Positions 21,942 through 32,664 of a stretch of DNA of 64,000 bases are shown piece by piece. The position numbers and the translations under genes were made by a program. Positions within the stretch are counted from its first letter, which is position 1. Every line of letters starts with the position of its first letter. The notes under the pieces are model-generated. The model worked only from the letters and a program-made list of their open reading frames with translations, was not told where the DNA came from and did not search any database. Origin of the DNA: Diphasiastrum complanatum (Eukaryota; Streptophyta; Lycopodiopsida; Lycopodiales; Lycopodiaceae); NCBI GenBank assembly GCA_029204225.1, contig MU832154.1, positions 20,559 to 84,558 on the forward strand, in the 5' to 3' direction.

Positions 21942-23370
21942 ATGGCTACCCCTAGAGGTGCCCCTAGAGGTGCTCCACAGGAAGTCAATCCAACTATTGT
22001 TAGAAGAGCACCTCGTTTGGATCTACCCAAATATAATGGATTAACAGATCCAGTTAGATTTCTTCAGATCTATGCTGAATCTTGTGAAGTCTATGGCAAA
22101 ATTTTCCCTCAAGATAAACTTAAGTTGTTTCCTATGGCCTTAACAGGCGCAACACAAGATTGGTACTATAATCAAGATGAAACTGAGTGTACAAATTGGG
22201 AGGTTGTTAAATGAGCCCTTATCACACGGCTCAAACCACGGAAGTTTATGGAAGATCCTTTCCTACTTTTAAGTAAAATTAAAATGCAAAAGCGGGAAAT
22301 GGTTCGAGATTACATTGAACAGACGAAACGCCTCATATCTGAGTGCGAACTTGAGCTGATTAACGAAAATGCCATGATTATGTGGTTTTTGTCAGCTCTA
22401 CCTAAACGGATCAGACGTGAGCTGAAATGCCATAATGAGTATGCACTCTTGCAAATGCTATGGATGATGCAATTCGGGAGGAGGATGAAGATTCAGATGA
22501 TGAGCCGAATATCAGTATGTTGTCCTATACAACAGGGCAGACTACTACGACATCCCCCACTATTGCATCAACAAATGCCAACACTACTATAGAAATGATG
22601 CTCAATGAGTTCGAGAAACTTGGGAAGAACCAGCAAAAACATATGGAAAAGTTACAGTTGCAATTTGATGAGAAGATCAAGCATTGAAAAATTTCCACGA
22701 AGAAGCGAACAAGGAACCTGAAAAGTTTGCGAAGACTTTTCCTACCAGGGAACATGTCTAGTGTTCTATTTGTACAGGAAATCACACAATGAATGAGTGT
22801 CCTCAATTGAAAAAATGAATGGAAATCAGTGTTTGCCATTTGTGTAATTCACCTGATCATGAGACTGCTTTTTGCAACTTCAACCCTCAGATGATTCAGC
22901 AATGGTATGCCTAAATGGGATATCAAAAACCATCGTATGGAGGAAATCTAGCAGCTAGACCGTGACAATCTGCTCTTGGATACCCAAAACATTTAGCTTT
23001 ACCTGCCTCACCAAAGCACTCTGCTCCTCCTGCCAATTTGATGGAACCAGAACCTTACGAAAGTGCTGAGCAATGGAACTATGGTACTGATCAAGAAGGT
23101 GGATCTTCAGGAGGATCTTCAGAACAATACGCTATTTATGTTGCCGCTCAACAACAAGCCTCTAGAAATTGGACCAGAGCACCACTTGGATGCTTTGCAT
23201 GTGGAGAAAATCACAGAGTTGCAGAATGTCCAAATAAAGAGAAATTTGTACCATTTTGTCATGACTGTGGTTATGGGCATTGCTATAAAGATTGTCCAGC
23301 AAGACCAAAGCCACCACCAGCTACAACACCTGTAAATTTGATAACAATCAAGCGAAGACCAGCAATTTAG
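21942..23370 (+). pseudogene. Gypsy Gag with four zinc knuckles
   Basis: Starts MATPRGAPRGAPQEVNPT; the capsid-like region reads PRLDLPKYNGLTDPVRFL, ALTGATQDWYYNQ and MEDPFLLLSKIKM. An in-frame TGA at 22212 and a 1-bp deletion near 22455 break it compared with the fragment at 1646. Four Cys-His boxes follow: CSICTGNHTMNEC (near 22761), CHLCNSPDHETAFC (near 22834), CFACGENHRVAEC (near 23190) and CHDCGYGHCYKDC (near 23258). Three use a CX2CX3HX4C spacing instead of CX2CX4HX4C. Gag would bind and package RNA; this copy is frame-broken. Confidence 0.85.
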
Positions 23371-23388
23371 AATAAACCAAGTGCACCC

Positions 23389-24196
23389 TTGATGGTGGTC
23401 ACCAGAGCACAGAAGCAGAAAGAACCAGTAGCAGATCCAGTACCTACTGATTCTATAACATTGAATGATACACCAACAGCATCAAGAGTCTATCCAAATC
23501 TTCATGCAAAAAAACAAAGATATCAGAATATGAGGCAGTGGATTAAACATCTGCAAGAAAAAGAGGAGCTTGAAGCTGTTAAAGTGACAGCAGAAGTTCA
23601 TTCTTGAACATTGCAGCCACCAAGAAATTCACGTACACTAGTTGTATCATCATGAAGAACCCTTCAAGATGACTGAACCGGAAGCACCGCAAACATAACT
23701 GCTCATGAACATTTTGTCTAGCAAGATCAATATTTCATTGGGAGAGTTCCTCGAGTTGGTGCCAAAAGCAAAAGAAGTCTTAGTGCAAAAGTTAGCTCAA
23801 GTCGAATCAGAAGTCCATCAGGAGCCACTTTTTTGCGCTGGATTTGAAGAATCTAACGAAGTACTCCATGTTGGAGCCGCTTCAAAAAGTGAACAAAATA
23901 ATATCACTCTGCTGATACAACATAGACAATTTTCTAAGAAAGCAGTTGTGATAGATGGCGGTTTAGGAGTTAACCTGATTTCTACAAAGCTATGTGCAAA
24001 ATGGGGCCTTACAAAGATCAAGTATGCTACTTTTGCTATTAAGCTAGCTGATCAAACGACAGTTTGTCGACGAGGAATGATTGAAAATATACTTGTCAGA
24101 ATTGCGGGAGCACAGTTCGTCATTACTTTCGTAGTGATGGACTTACCAGAAGTGCCAAATGTCTACCGAGTTCTATTGGGACGTCCATGGTCATGA
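23389..24196 (+). pseudogene. Gypsy linker and aspartic protease
   Basis: A linker (MVVTRAQKQKEPVADPV, then NMRQWIKHLQEKEELEA) precedes the protease domain in the frame starting 23705. The catalytic loop reads KAVVIDGGLGVNLIS: Asp kept, with Gly-Gly where D(T/S)G is usual. The domain closes with FVVMDLPEVP and VLLGRPW, typical of gypsy proteases, followed by a TGA. A stop near 23605 separates linker from protease. The protease would cut the Gag-Pol polyprotein; the DGG site is shared with the relic at 58350-59930, so it may be a family trait rather than a lesion. Confidence 0.8.
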
Positions 24197-24469
24197 GTTG
24201 CGCAAGTAATTCATAACCGGGGTACCGGAAAAATCACTTTTGCAAATCGTGACCGTGCAGTTAAAGTTGATCCTACAACTTGGACTATTAAACCAGTGGT
24301 TCAAAAAGAAGATGACGATTCGTCAACAATGGATCACACTTGTGATCGGCCAGAGAAAAATTTGGGAGTTCATTACGATTCTCAAATGGATACTATCAAC
24401 TGGAATGAAGCTCTTGCAACAATTGATTGTACAGTAGGATATATGTGTCAACAAGATAATCAATAAGAT

Positions 24470-25409
24470 TTGAGCGAGATTTTATTATTAGATCGAACTT
24501 TGGATACACCAATCACGTTTCCACTGAATGTGCTGAATGTAGTCTGGATCTCAAGGGAGCCTATACCAGATCCGATTGAAGATGATCTCATACATGTGAG
24601 TCATGCCTTGACTTATGATGGCAATGCTAAACTTATGGATGAGCAGATTCTAAATCATATGGATCCGACCAGATTTGGAGTGCATAATGTTCCTGATGAA
24701 CCAACAATAAAACCGCCTAAGGTCGTTATATTGAAGGAAGAAAGGATCACATGATCAATGACGAAGAAACAAGCTAAGCATCATAATTATACGATCCTGA
24801 AATGAGAAAATCTCCCTCAAAAAATTGATTCAAAGAAGGTGCCACCCTTACTTAATAAAGGCAAAGGAAAAGTCAAGGATGATTCTACAAGTTAGAATTC
24901 TAGCAAGACATCATCGTCTCGGAAGTCATCACCTCCATGATCAATTCCTGCTAAGAAGACTAAGCGAAGGTCCAAGACAAGTCCTTTCAAAAAAGAAAAA
25001 GCAAATGTTGTCCAACATGATATGCCCGAGCATTTTAAACGCTATACACTGGATGATGTGGTTATCATATTATCTAAAGCACATCGTGAACCTGAAGAAC
25101 ACGTGTTAGAATCGAAAGAGGTTTACGATGGCCCAGCTAGGATGCAGCCAATAAATCTTGCTGAACCAGGAGAACTGAAAAAGATTGTACAAGTTGGATC
25201 ACAACTTAATCCTGAACAGTATCAAGCACTCCACATGTTACTTATTAAATATCAGGATTGCCTTGCATGGACTTATCAAGATCTAAAGGGTATTCCGACA
25301 TCAGTTATTGAACATACCATACCTTTAGTACCTGATGCAGTTCCAAAGGTTACAAAGTTCTATCGTTGTAATCCTAATGTTGCAGACCTGATAAAGAAAG
25401 AACTTGGTA
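24470..25409 (+). pseudogene. Gypsy pre-RT region, cut at the RT start
   Basis: Reads LDRTLDTPITFPLNVLNVV, PPKVVILKEERIT, then (after frame changes) PEHFKRYTLDDVVIILSK, KYQDCLAWTYQDLKGIP, EHTIPLVPDAVPKVTKF and RCNPNVADLIKKEL. In gypsy elements this leads straight into the RT fingers (KIKEEIxKLLxAGFI). Here the similarity stops after KKEL, about where the copia C leader begins. The relic at 32665 has the same peptides in the same order. Confidence 0.82.
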
Positions 25410-25843
25410 TCAGTAGGGCGACCCTGCTCCAGGCCTCAGATCGTGCTCAAATCGATCCAAAAATAATATTGATCAAGCAAAAATCGGTTTGGGGAGGTGC
25501 GGCCGTAGACAGGGAGGAGCGTGGAGCTCACTTGCGATGAACGAGGGCAGCAGCTTAGCGTTAAAAAGTGTATAGCGGCCCCAAGAAAGGGTTTTGGCAC
25601 ACATGAGTGAATGTGACCATAGGATTGGACTCCTATTGGATCAACGGTCGTGATAGATTGCTCAGGGAACAATCTGGACAACAAGATCGTAGTGGACCAT
25701 TGGATGAAGTGGAAAAGGTCTTGAAGTGCATTCTGGCCTTCAACTTCATTAAAAATTTTCATACTAATTTTCAACTTCTGACATCAAAGTTGGCCTCGGC
25801 ATACTGCTTTTAGCCTACGGCAGAAGTTTCAAGCAGTTTTGCA

Positions 25844-26431
25844 ATGGTTAACATGGGAGAGTCCATTTTGAGTGAAAGTAGGAAATTGGACGGGATTTCC
25901 AACTATGCAGTGTGGAAATTCAAAATGAAAAACATACTGATGGAGAAATATGTGTGGGAAGTCATCACAGGTGATGACAGAAGGCCGCCAAATGAAGCGG
26001 ATATCAAAGTGTTCGACAAAAAGATGAGGAAAGCTTTGACCTTCATTAACTTGTCAATGAAGGATCACATCATTACCCACATTTGTGATGCTGTTACACC
26101 CAGACAGGCATGGGATGTGCTAAAGGAGCAGTTCGAGATGTCAAATCCATCAAGAATCATGTTTGTGAAGTCAAAGCTGAATAGTGCTCGAATGGAACAA
26201 GGAAAGCACATTCAGACGTACATGACCGGAATCAAGACAATGAGGAATGAACTACATTATATTGGTGAGCACATACGCGATGTGGAGCTGGTGCACAATG
26301 CATTGTGTGGCATTGTAGAACCCTATCAGATGTTTGTGAGCAGAATAGCATCAAGAGAAAGATTGCCAACCTTTGACGAGCTCACAGGAATCTTGATGCA
26401 GGAAATAACGGCGAGAAATGGTGATAGCTAG
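25844..26431 (+). CDS. Copia Gag (element C)
   Basis: A 195-codon frame: LDGISNYAVWKFKMKNIL, VFDKKMRKALTFINLS, AWDVLKEQFEMSNPS, MTGIKTMRNELHYIG and FDELTGILMQE are copia Gag (UBN2-type) motifs. The first Met at 25844 is followed by a second at residue 4; either could start. The frame ends in TAG just before the basic linker and zinc knuckle, which continue in another frame, so a one-base change separates Gag capsid from nucleocapsid. Confidence 0.85.
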   Translation: MVNMGESILSESRKLDGISNYAVWKFKMKNILMEKYVWEVITGDDRRPPNEADIKVFDKKMRKALTFINLSMKDHIITHICDAVTPRQAWDVLKEQFEMSNPSRIMFVKSKLNSARMEQGKHIQTYMTGIKTMRNELHYIGEHIRDVELVHNALCGIVEPYQMFVSRIASRERLPTFDELTGILMQEITARNGDS

Positions 26432-27282
26432 ACGTCAAACTACTGACGATCAGGCACTTGCGACACGCCAAAAACAAGGCAAGACCAAGGGCAAGAAGAA
26501 GTCTAAGCAGCAATTTGCCAAGTCTCAGGAGGATGAGGGATCTTCTAGTAAGACCAAGAAGAAATGCAAGTGCTTCCATTGTGGTAAAAAAGGGCCATTG
26601 GAAGAGTGAATGTCACAAATTCCTGGCGGAACAAGGCAAGGGAAAACCAAAACAAGCAGGTAACCTTGTCGATGAGGGTGAGATTGAAGACTCTAGCATC
26701 TTCATATCTGCATTCTCATCTACTCAAGATGATCAAGCGTGGTATATTGACTCGGGAGCCACAAGACACATGACAGGTAACAAGAATTGGTTCAGTAGCT
26801 TGAACGTGTTGGATAATGGAACGTCCGTTTCACAAGCAAATGGCGATGTGTGCAAGATCAAGGGGATAGGCACCGTTTCAATCCAACTACTTGATAGCAA
26901 AAGCAGGATGATCAAGGAGGTACTTTACGTACTAGGTTTGAAGAAAAATATACTTTCTGTTGGAGTCATTACTGATCAAAAGTTGAAAGTAGAATTCACC
27001 CATGATCGTTGCTTTGTGAAGGATGTGAACCAAAAATTCAAAGTTATTGCGGATGGAGTAAGGGAGCCCAATACTAGATTGTACAGGTTGAATGCTACAA
27101 TCAAGGGTCAACATGGACTCATATCGTCCATTCCATTGCAAACTGAATTATGGCCTAAGAGGCTTGGTCACTTGAACTTGGGAAGCCTCAGTTTGATGAG
27201 AAAATTGGAGATGGTAACAGGATTGCCTACTATAGAAGACCACTTGAAATCAATGTGCGAATCATGTGTATATGGGAAGTAG
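26432..27282 (+). pseudogene. Copia zinc knuckle, protease, pre-integrase (element C)
   Basis: The knuckle CFHCGKKG-HWKSECHK is split by a frameshift near 26590. The protease site WYIDSGATRHMT is intact and followed by QANGDVCKIKGIGTVSI and LYVLGLKKNILSVG. The pre-integrase domain reads ELWPKRLGHLNLGSL, and the first zinc Cys pair is CESCVYGK. A TAG at 27280-27282 stands where the family has an invariant Gln (GKQHR). Confidence 0.9.
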
Positions 27283-27860
27283 CATCGAAAGAAGTTCAAT
27301 AAAGGTGGTGTTGCAAGAGCAAAAAACATCCTGGATTAAATCCACACAGATTTATGCAGGCCTATGAGGACCATGTCCTTAGGTAAAGCCTTCTATTTCA
27401 TGACCTTTATTGATGATATGTCACGTAAGACGTGGATCTACTTCTTGAAACAGAAATCGGATGCATTTGACAATTTCAAGAGCTTCAAAGCATTGGTCGA
27501 AAATCAGACAGGTAGGAAGATCAAAGTCCTAAGATCAGATAGTGGAGGTGAGTACAAGTCTAATGACTTCAATGATCTTTGTGATCAATGTGGCATTAAA
27601 AGACAATTTATGCAACTCATACTCTTGCTCTCAATGGTGTAGCTGAGCGCAAGAATCGTACGATTGTGGAAAGTGCCAGATCTATGCTAGTTGAGATGAA
27701 ACTACCAAAAGATTTCTGGTCAGAAGCATGTAGTATAGCAGTCTATCTTTAAAATAGAAGTCCTACCATTTCCATACCAAAGATAACACCTGAGGAAGCA
27801 TTCACGAAGAAGAAGCCAGAGGTCATCCATTTTCACCAGGAAGTCGCTCACCTGACACGA
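27283..27860 (+). pseudogene. Copia integrase core, C-terminus deleted (element C)
   Basis: Motifs: IHTDLCRPMRTMS (first Asp), FYFMTFIDDMSRKTWIY, KVLRSDSGGEYKSNDF (second Asp), then after a frameshift NGVAERKNRTIVESAR (catalytic Glu). The D,D,E set is present but in two frames. VYL-stop-NRSPT carries TAA at 27750-27752 where Gln is invariant. After EEAFTKKKPEVIHF the sequence jumps to the linker RRSTREKTQPERYE, so the roughly 100-150 residue C-terminal domain is missing. Confidence 0.9.
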
Positions 27861-27959
27861 AGATCAACAAGAGAGAAAACACAACCTGAAAGGTATGAAA
27901 CAAATTATGCTCTCTTATCTAGCATTATTCAAAGCAAAGAACCTTCGACTTATGGTGAA

Positions 27960-28880
27960 GCGAAGGATGATGATATTTGGGTCAAGGCCATGGGAGAGGA
28001 GATGGAGTCAATTGCTAAGCACAGCACATGGGACTTAGTAGAACCACCAGTTGGCAAGAAACCCATTGGTTGCAAATGGGTATACAGGACTAAGTACCAT
28101 GCAGATGGAAGTATAGCAAAGCACAAGGCAAGATTGGTGATTAAAGAGTATGCTCAAAGTAAAGCCATTGACTATGAGGAGACCTTTGCGCCAGTATGTA
28201 AGTGGAATACTCTACGACTACTTGTTGCTTTAACTTCACATTTTGGTTGGCCTTTGCATTAGATGGATGTGAAATCTGTTTTTCTAAATGGTGAGTTAGA
28301 AGAAGAGACGTTCATGGATCAACCTGAAGGCTTTGTAGTGAAGAGACAGGAAAATAAAGTATGTCGCTTGAATAAAGCTCTTTATGGTCTTAAACAGGCA
28401 CCACATGCGTGGTATAGCAGGATTGATGCCTACTTTCATTCAAAGGGGATGGTGAGAACACATTCTAATCCAAATCTATATGTCTTATGCTTTGATGGTA
28501 TGGTTGCTTTGATTGCTCTTTATGTTGATGACTTGATTATTACGGGAAATAATCAAGAGATGATAGATACGATCAAGAAAGACTTCATGGAACAATTTGA
28601 GATGACATATCTCGACCTAATGCATTATTGCCTTGGAGTAGAAGTGTGGCAAAAAGGACACGAAGTGGGTTTAACACAAGTGAAGTATGTCAAAGAGTTG
28701 CTGCACAGGTTTAGGTTGCAGGATTGCAAACCAGTGAATACTCCTATTAAAGAGCTTTCTAAGCTTGATGAGTCACAATCATTTGATGCTACACTGTATA
28801 GGCAGTTAGTAGGGAGCTTGATTTATCTTACTACGACTAGACCAGATATATGCTATGTTATTGGCACTGTAAGGCAGCAC
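27960..28880 (+). pseudogene. Copia reverse transcriptase (element C)
   Basis: WVKAMGEEMESIAKHSTW, GCKWVYRTKYHADGS, KARLVIKEYAQSKAIDY and TFAPVCKWNTLRLLVA are followed by TAG at 28260-28262 replacing the Gln of HQMDVK. Then DVKSVFLNGELEEETFM, LNKALYGLKQAPHAWY and the catalytic LYVDDLIITG are intact. The connection region is GSLIYLTTTRPDICY. It copies element RNA to DNA in active relatives. One stop and a frameshift near 28870 are the visible lesions. Confidence 0.93.
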
Positions 28881-29454
28881 CTACAAAAACGCATTGGAAG
28901 GCAGCTAAACGCATTTTGCGTTATGTGAAAGGCACTTCAGATTATGGCTTGATTTATAGGAAGCATGATGGTTTACTTGAGTTGTGTGGCTATGTAGATG
29001 CCGATTGGGGAGGTGACTATGATGAATGTAGATCCACCACGGGGTATGTATTCCAGTTTTGTGGTAGTTGCTTTTCCTGGTCTAGTAAGAAGCAAAGTAC
29101 AATTGCTCTATCCACCACAGAAGGAGAATATAAGGCAATGTGTAGTGCAGCACAGGGAGCTATATGGTTGAGACAAATCTTGGAAGAAGTTGGCATGAAG
29201 CAGAAAAATCCCACGACATTACATAGCGACAGTCAGAGTGGCATTCAGCTAGCAAAGAATCCAGTGTTCCATGCGAGAACCAAACACATTGAGATTCAGT
29301 ATCACTTTATACATGAGAGGCTGCTGAGTTGTGAAATTCATTATGTTCATTGTAGCACAGAAGAACAACTAGCTGATATTTTCACTAAGCCACTTGTTGG
29401 AGAGAAGTTTGATAGGTTTAGATCAAAGCTTTCTGTACTTAAAGTTTGTTGACT
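28870..29454 (+). pseudogene. Copia RNase H (element C)
   Basis: Frame ending at TGA after KVC. AAKRILRYVKGTSDYGL, GYVDADWGGDYDECRSTTG, SWSSKKQSTIALSTTEGEY, TLHSDSQSGIQLAKNPV and EEQLADIFTKPLVGEKF show the D-E-D active site of copia RNase H. It is followed by the PPT-like AAGGGAGAGAG at 29498-29508 and the 3' LTR. Confidence 0.93.
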
Positions 29455-29507
29455 TTAAAGCTATGTATATGATTGCATAAAAAGTAGACTCTACTTTAAG
29501 GGAGAGA

Positions 29508-29782
29508 GTTAGAATTTAAGTAGAATCATCGTGCTACTGTACTGTGGGTCCTATCAGTTGATAAGGATCAGTTGGCCTCGCCACGAGGCAAGTCGACGGG
29601 ACACACGTCCCGCCAACGGCAACCTGGGTCATGCATGGGTTGCCTAAGTGAACAACTATATGTACAATGTAATTTCATTTTGAGAAATACAATTGTTATG
29701 TGAGATTGCTGTAGAGAGTGTTTTCTGTCTATGTTACTGTGTAGCATGATCTGTGTTCCTGTTCGAAGCAAATTCTAAGTCC
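29508..29782 (+). repeat. LTR of copia family C, right copy (3' LTR)
   Basis: 275 bp, the same length as the left copy at 21381-21655, with about two dozen differences counted by eye. It ends at AAGTCC, where similarity to the left copy stops and the minus-strand unknown ORF begins. Confidence 0.85.
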
Positions 29783-30718
29783 AAGGCCTCAGTGCTCGTA
29801 TCGCTCTCTCTTGCCCGCTCTCTTGTGGAAGGCTCTGCTTCGTTCGCATCCGCAGGTCTAGGTGAGAATCTTCTGATTTCTGGCGGATCATCCAGGAAGT
29901 CATCTTTGCCACCAATGTTGGTGTTAGTTTCTAGAAGGTCAGGGATGGAGTGATCAGGAGAGAGAGGCATAGGAACAACAGGTTTAGGAGGAGCTGGATT
30001 TAACAAATTGTACGTCGCACCGGGGGAACTGAACTGCTGTAAGAACTCATCCCGTCGGGCCTTGTACGTCTCAGCGGGTCCTATAGAAGGTCTCAAAATT
30101 CTACTAGTAGGATATTGAGGGGAGGAAGAAGGTGGACGAATAGGGTAAGTTGGAGTGAATGTTTCAGTGAAATTAAATGTAGAGTAGGAAGAGGGTTTGA
30201 AGGTGAGAGGGGAAAGGAAAAAAGCTCTAGAATCAGCCTTAGTTCTCTAGCCGTCCAAACCCGAACTACCACCCAATTGCTAGGTTTGCCCATCGTCATT
30301 GTCCGCTCCATCATCTCTGTCATCATCCCTTGGTTTATTGTCGGAAATTCCCGATTGGGCCTTGCACACCGTGTTCCAAATCTGGTTCACTTTGTCCAAG
30401 ACTTGTTGAAGGGCCTTCTCATTTCTTCTAATTGCTTCTGGGACTTGAGGACAATCTTCGCCTGTTTAGCCGCAGCATTTTCATAATTTTTCTTTTCGGC
30501 TTCTCTTTCTTGAATCAGTCGTACGTACTTCTCCATTCGAATGGCTGGAGCTAGTGGAGCTTGAAACTGTATGTCTTCGGACAAGAGGGACATCAACTGT
30601 CATTGCACTAGATGATCAATCACGTGATTGGTCGATCTGGGCCATCTGGCGCTTGAGTTGCTACTGAACTTCTTTCAATTCTACTATCTGCTCGGCCATC
30701 ACGAATTTTATTTGATCC
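29783..30718 (-). pseudogene. Unknown minus-strand ORF, coiled-coil and Pro-rich
   Basis: Read from 30718: KFVMAEQIVELKEVQ, a stop, QLKRQMAQIDQ, further stops and a change of frame, then LLSEDIQFQAPLAPAIRM, YVRLIQEREAEKKNYENA and QKQLEEMRR (a probable coiled coil). A frameshift leads to LQQVLDKVNQIW. Two stops later an acidic and Pro-rich part follows (TPTYPIRPPSSSPQYP, RARRDEF-like KARRDEFLQQF, PAPPKPVVPMPLSPD). It is cut off at 29782 by the copia C LTR and joined at 30718 to copia E. The coiled-coil plus Pro-rich composition would suit a Gag-like or structural protein, but I cannot identify it. Confidence 0.4.
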
Positions 30719-31655
30719 ATATAGATCTCTTCTTCTAGATAGCCATTTAGAAATGCAATAGAAACATCTAGTTGAAGAATTTGCCAATTGAAAAAACAAG
30801 CAAGAGAAATTATAATTCTAATTGATACCATCTTTGCAACTGGGGCAAAGGTCTCCTCATAATCAAGTCCATATACTTGAGCAAATCCTTTAGCACAAAG
30901 CCTAGCCTTGTACTTGTTGATTGTGCCATCTTGATTATACTTGACTCGAAAAACCCATTTGCAACCAATGGTATGCTTGTTGGATGGAAGATCCACAAGC
31001 TCCCATGTATTATTGGCCATCAAAGCATCATATTCTTCCTTCATGGCAAGGTACCATTCTTTTGAGTTGATAGCATCATATACATCCTTCGGCTCCTCAT
31101 GAGAAATAAAATAGGCACAATTAGTGGAGTTGATTTCCACTTGCTTTCCTCTATCTTCATAGGTAAGCCTTCTAGGCTCGGATCTTTCTCTTTGAGATCT
31201 CCTTGGTGAAAAAATTCGAGGTGACTCCTCCTCAAATCTCGGCCCCATCTCTCCATGATAATCTTCAAGGGTGATGATTGGAGTATCTTTGTGAGAATCT
31301 TTGAACTCGGCCTTCTCAAGAATGTATTTTTGATCTTCATGGAATATCACATCTCTACTCTCAATTGTAGTTGAGGTAGAGGGAACATAGATCCTGTAAG
31401 CTGTCTGGTTGGATGCATATCCAACCATAATCCCTTTAACAGAATTAGGATCATCTCTTTTCCTTGTTTCCAAGGGCATATTAACAAAGCAAGTACAACC
31501 AAAAACTCTAAGGTGATCTACCTTAGGTTTTTTTTTAAACAAGACTTCAAAAGGTGTTTTTCCAACAAGAGCATTGTGAGGTAATCTATTGCACAAATAG
31601 TTTGCACAATTTATAGCTTCACCCCAATATTCAATAGGCAAAGAAGCTGCTTTGT
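30719..31655 (-). pseudogene. Copia integrase C-terminus to RT fragment E
   Basis: An open minus-strand frame: IEYWGEAINCANYLCNRLP, GKTPFEVLFKKKPKVDHL, VFGCTCFVNMPLETRK, MVGYASNQTAYRIYV, ESRDVIFHED (integrase C-terminal domain), RRSQRERSEPRRL (linker), YDAINSKEWYLAMKEE, IGCKWVFRVKYNQDG, KARLCAKGFAQVYGLDY and LNGYLEEEIYMDQ (RT start). No internal stops. It is truncated at both ends: integrase core missing above, RT palm missing below, where it joins the unknown ORF after MDQ at a GATCAA shared by both. Confidence 0.92.
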
Positions 31656-32489
31656 TCTACAAAAATAAATCGGAAGTAGAACTTGAGGCATATCTTAGTA
31701 ATTGTAACCTAGAACTACAGAATGAAAAACAAATGCAATAGTACTGGAACATTCCATGGGAAGAACTTTTGTACTTTAAAAGTGGCCAAAGAGTTATAAC
31801 AATTGTCAAAGGATTCAGAATGAATGACACTTACGAAGAATCACAATCTTCATTTTTTAAGGACAATGTCATGTCGCACATGTAATTAGCCCATGTGCTC
31901 AATAACATAGTGCCAAAACTAGAGTATGTTAGTTTTACAATGTGGTTAATAAGAGGGCATAAGTACCTGCGCTATAGGGATTCCAAGTTAAAATATCAGT
32001 TTATATCAAGGTCGACTCTGAATGGATATTGTTGACCTCCCATACCCTACAACAACAGTGCTGAACACATTACAACCACACCTTGTCTCACATGACTAGT
32101 TTAGGCTCTATGATTTGTCTGCCAATTAGATCATCAAGGATCTAGCCACTATTATTTATATACACGTGAATTCTCTCGGCACCTATGCACGAGAGAGAAG
32201 CTATTTAGAGTCTGGCGCAGAGTCAACGAGAGCTCACTAGATATCTATAAACTCTCGGATACTTTATCCTAGCAACTGATAATTGTCACAACAACTTCTT
32301 ACACTGAGCTTTGCATAGGCAAACTTGATCCTTTGCCAACATACCCTTATGACAATCTAGCTGATATTATTGAGCAACCAGGACATAACCCGCAAGATGA
32401 CTATGATGATGAAGTGGAACAGAAATTGCACAAGTGTGCTAGATATTGTTAGTAGAGATAAATCTTCCATCACTTTCAGCCATACTTCT
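31656..32489. other. Unassigned sequence
   Basis: No coding similarity, LTR or structural RNA recognised in about 0.8 kb between copia E and the repeat at 32490. Confidence 0.45.
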
Positions 32490-32640
32490 GGGGGCTTGGA
32501 TAACCCCTGTTGGCGGAAAGAGTATGAGGTGGTTGAGAGAGCCCACAAGATTGGAAGCGGCATTTCCTCAGCCACTCACATAAAGGCATTGTGGGCCCTT
32601 CCCCTTTTGGGGCTTTCTATTCTAGCAAGACCAATCCCCT
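32490..32640 (+). repeat. Dispersed repeat, copy 1
   Basis: Resembles 52640-52745: CTTGGATAACCCC, GATTGGAAGCGGCATTTC and GGCATTGTGGGCCCTT here, versus CTTGGAAACCCTCC, GGTTGGAAGTGGTGATTTC and GGCCATGTGGGCCCTT there, in the same order. Probably part of an LTR or noncoding retroelement segment. Confidence 0.5.
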
Positions 32641-32664
32641 GTCAGGAAGAAACCCTAACATCAT

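Larger units (their letters stand above)
21656..25409 (+). mobile_element. Ty3/gypsy gag-protease segment
   Basis: About 3.75 kb without LTRs, lying exactly between the left LTR of copia C and the PBS-like start of the copia C interior. It holds gag with several zinc knuckles, an aspartic protease, and the stretch preceding RT, then stops. The order gag-PR-(RT) and the protease end LLGRPW are gypsy-type. Relatives in this window are the fragment at 1646, the minus-strand relic at 32665-33620 and possibly the one at 58350-59930. Confidence 0.85.
25410..29454 (+). mobile_element. Copia element C interior (gag to RNase H)
   Basis: Copia-order polyprotein gag-PR-IN-RT-RH in several frames. It starts at TTGGTATCAG (25409-25418), nine bases of which match the Met-tRNA PBS, but no LTR stands before it: gypsy sequence does. 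A 425-bp leader precedes gag at 25844. Lesions: frameshifts near 26430 and 27610, stops at 27280, 27750 and 28260, a deletion of the integrase C-terminus near 27835-27845, and a frameshift near 28870. It is the most complete copia pol in the window but is not functional. Confidence 0.92.
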
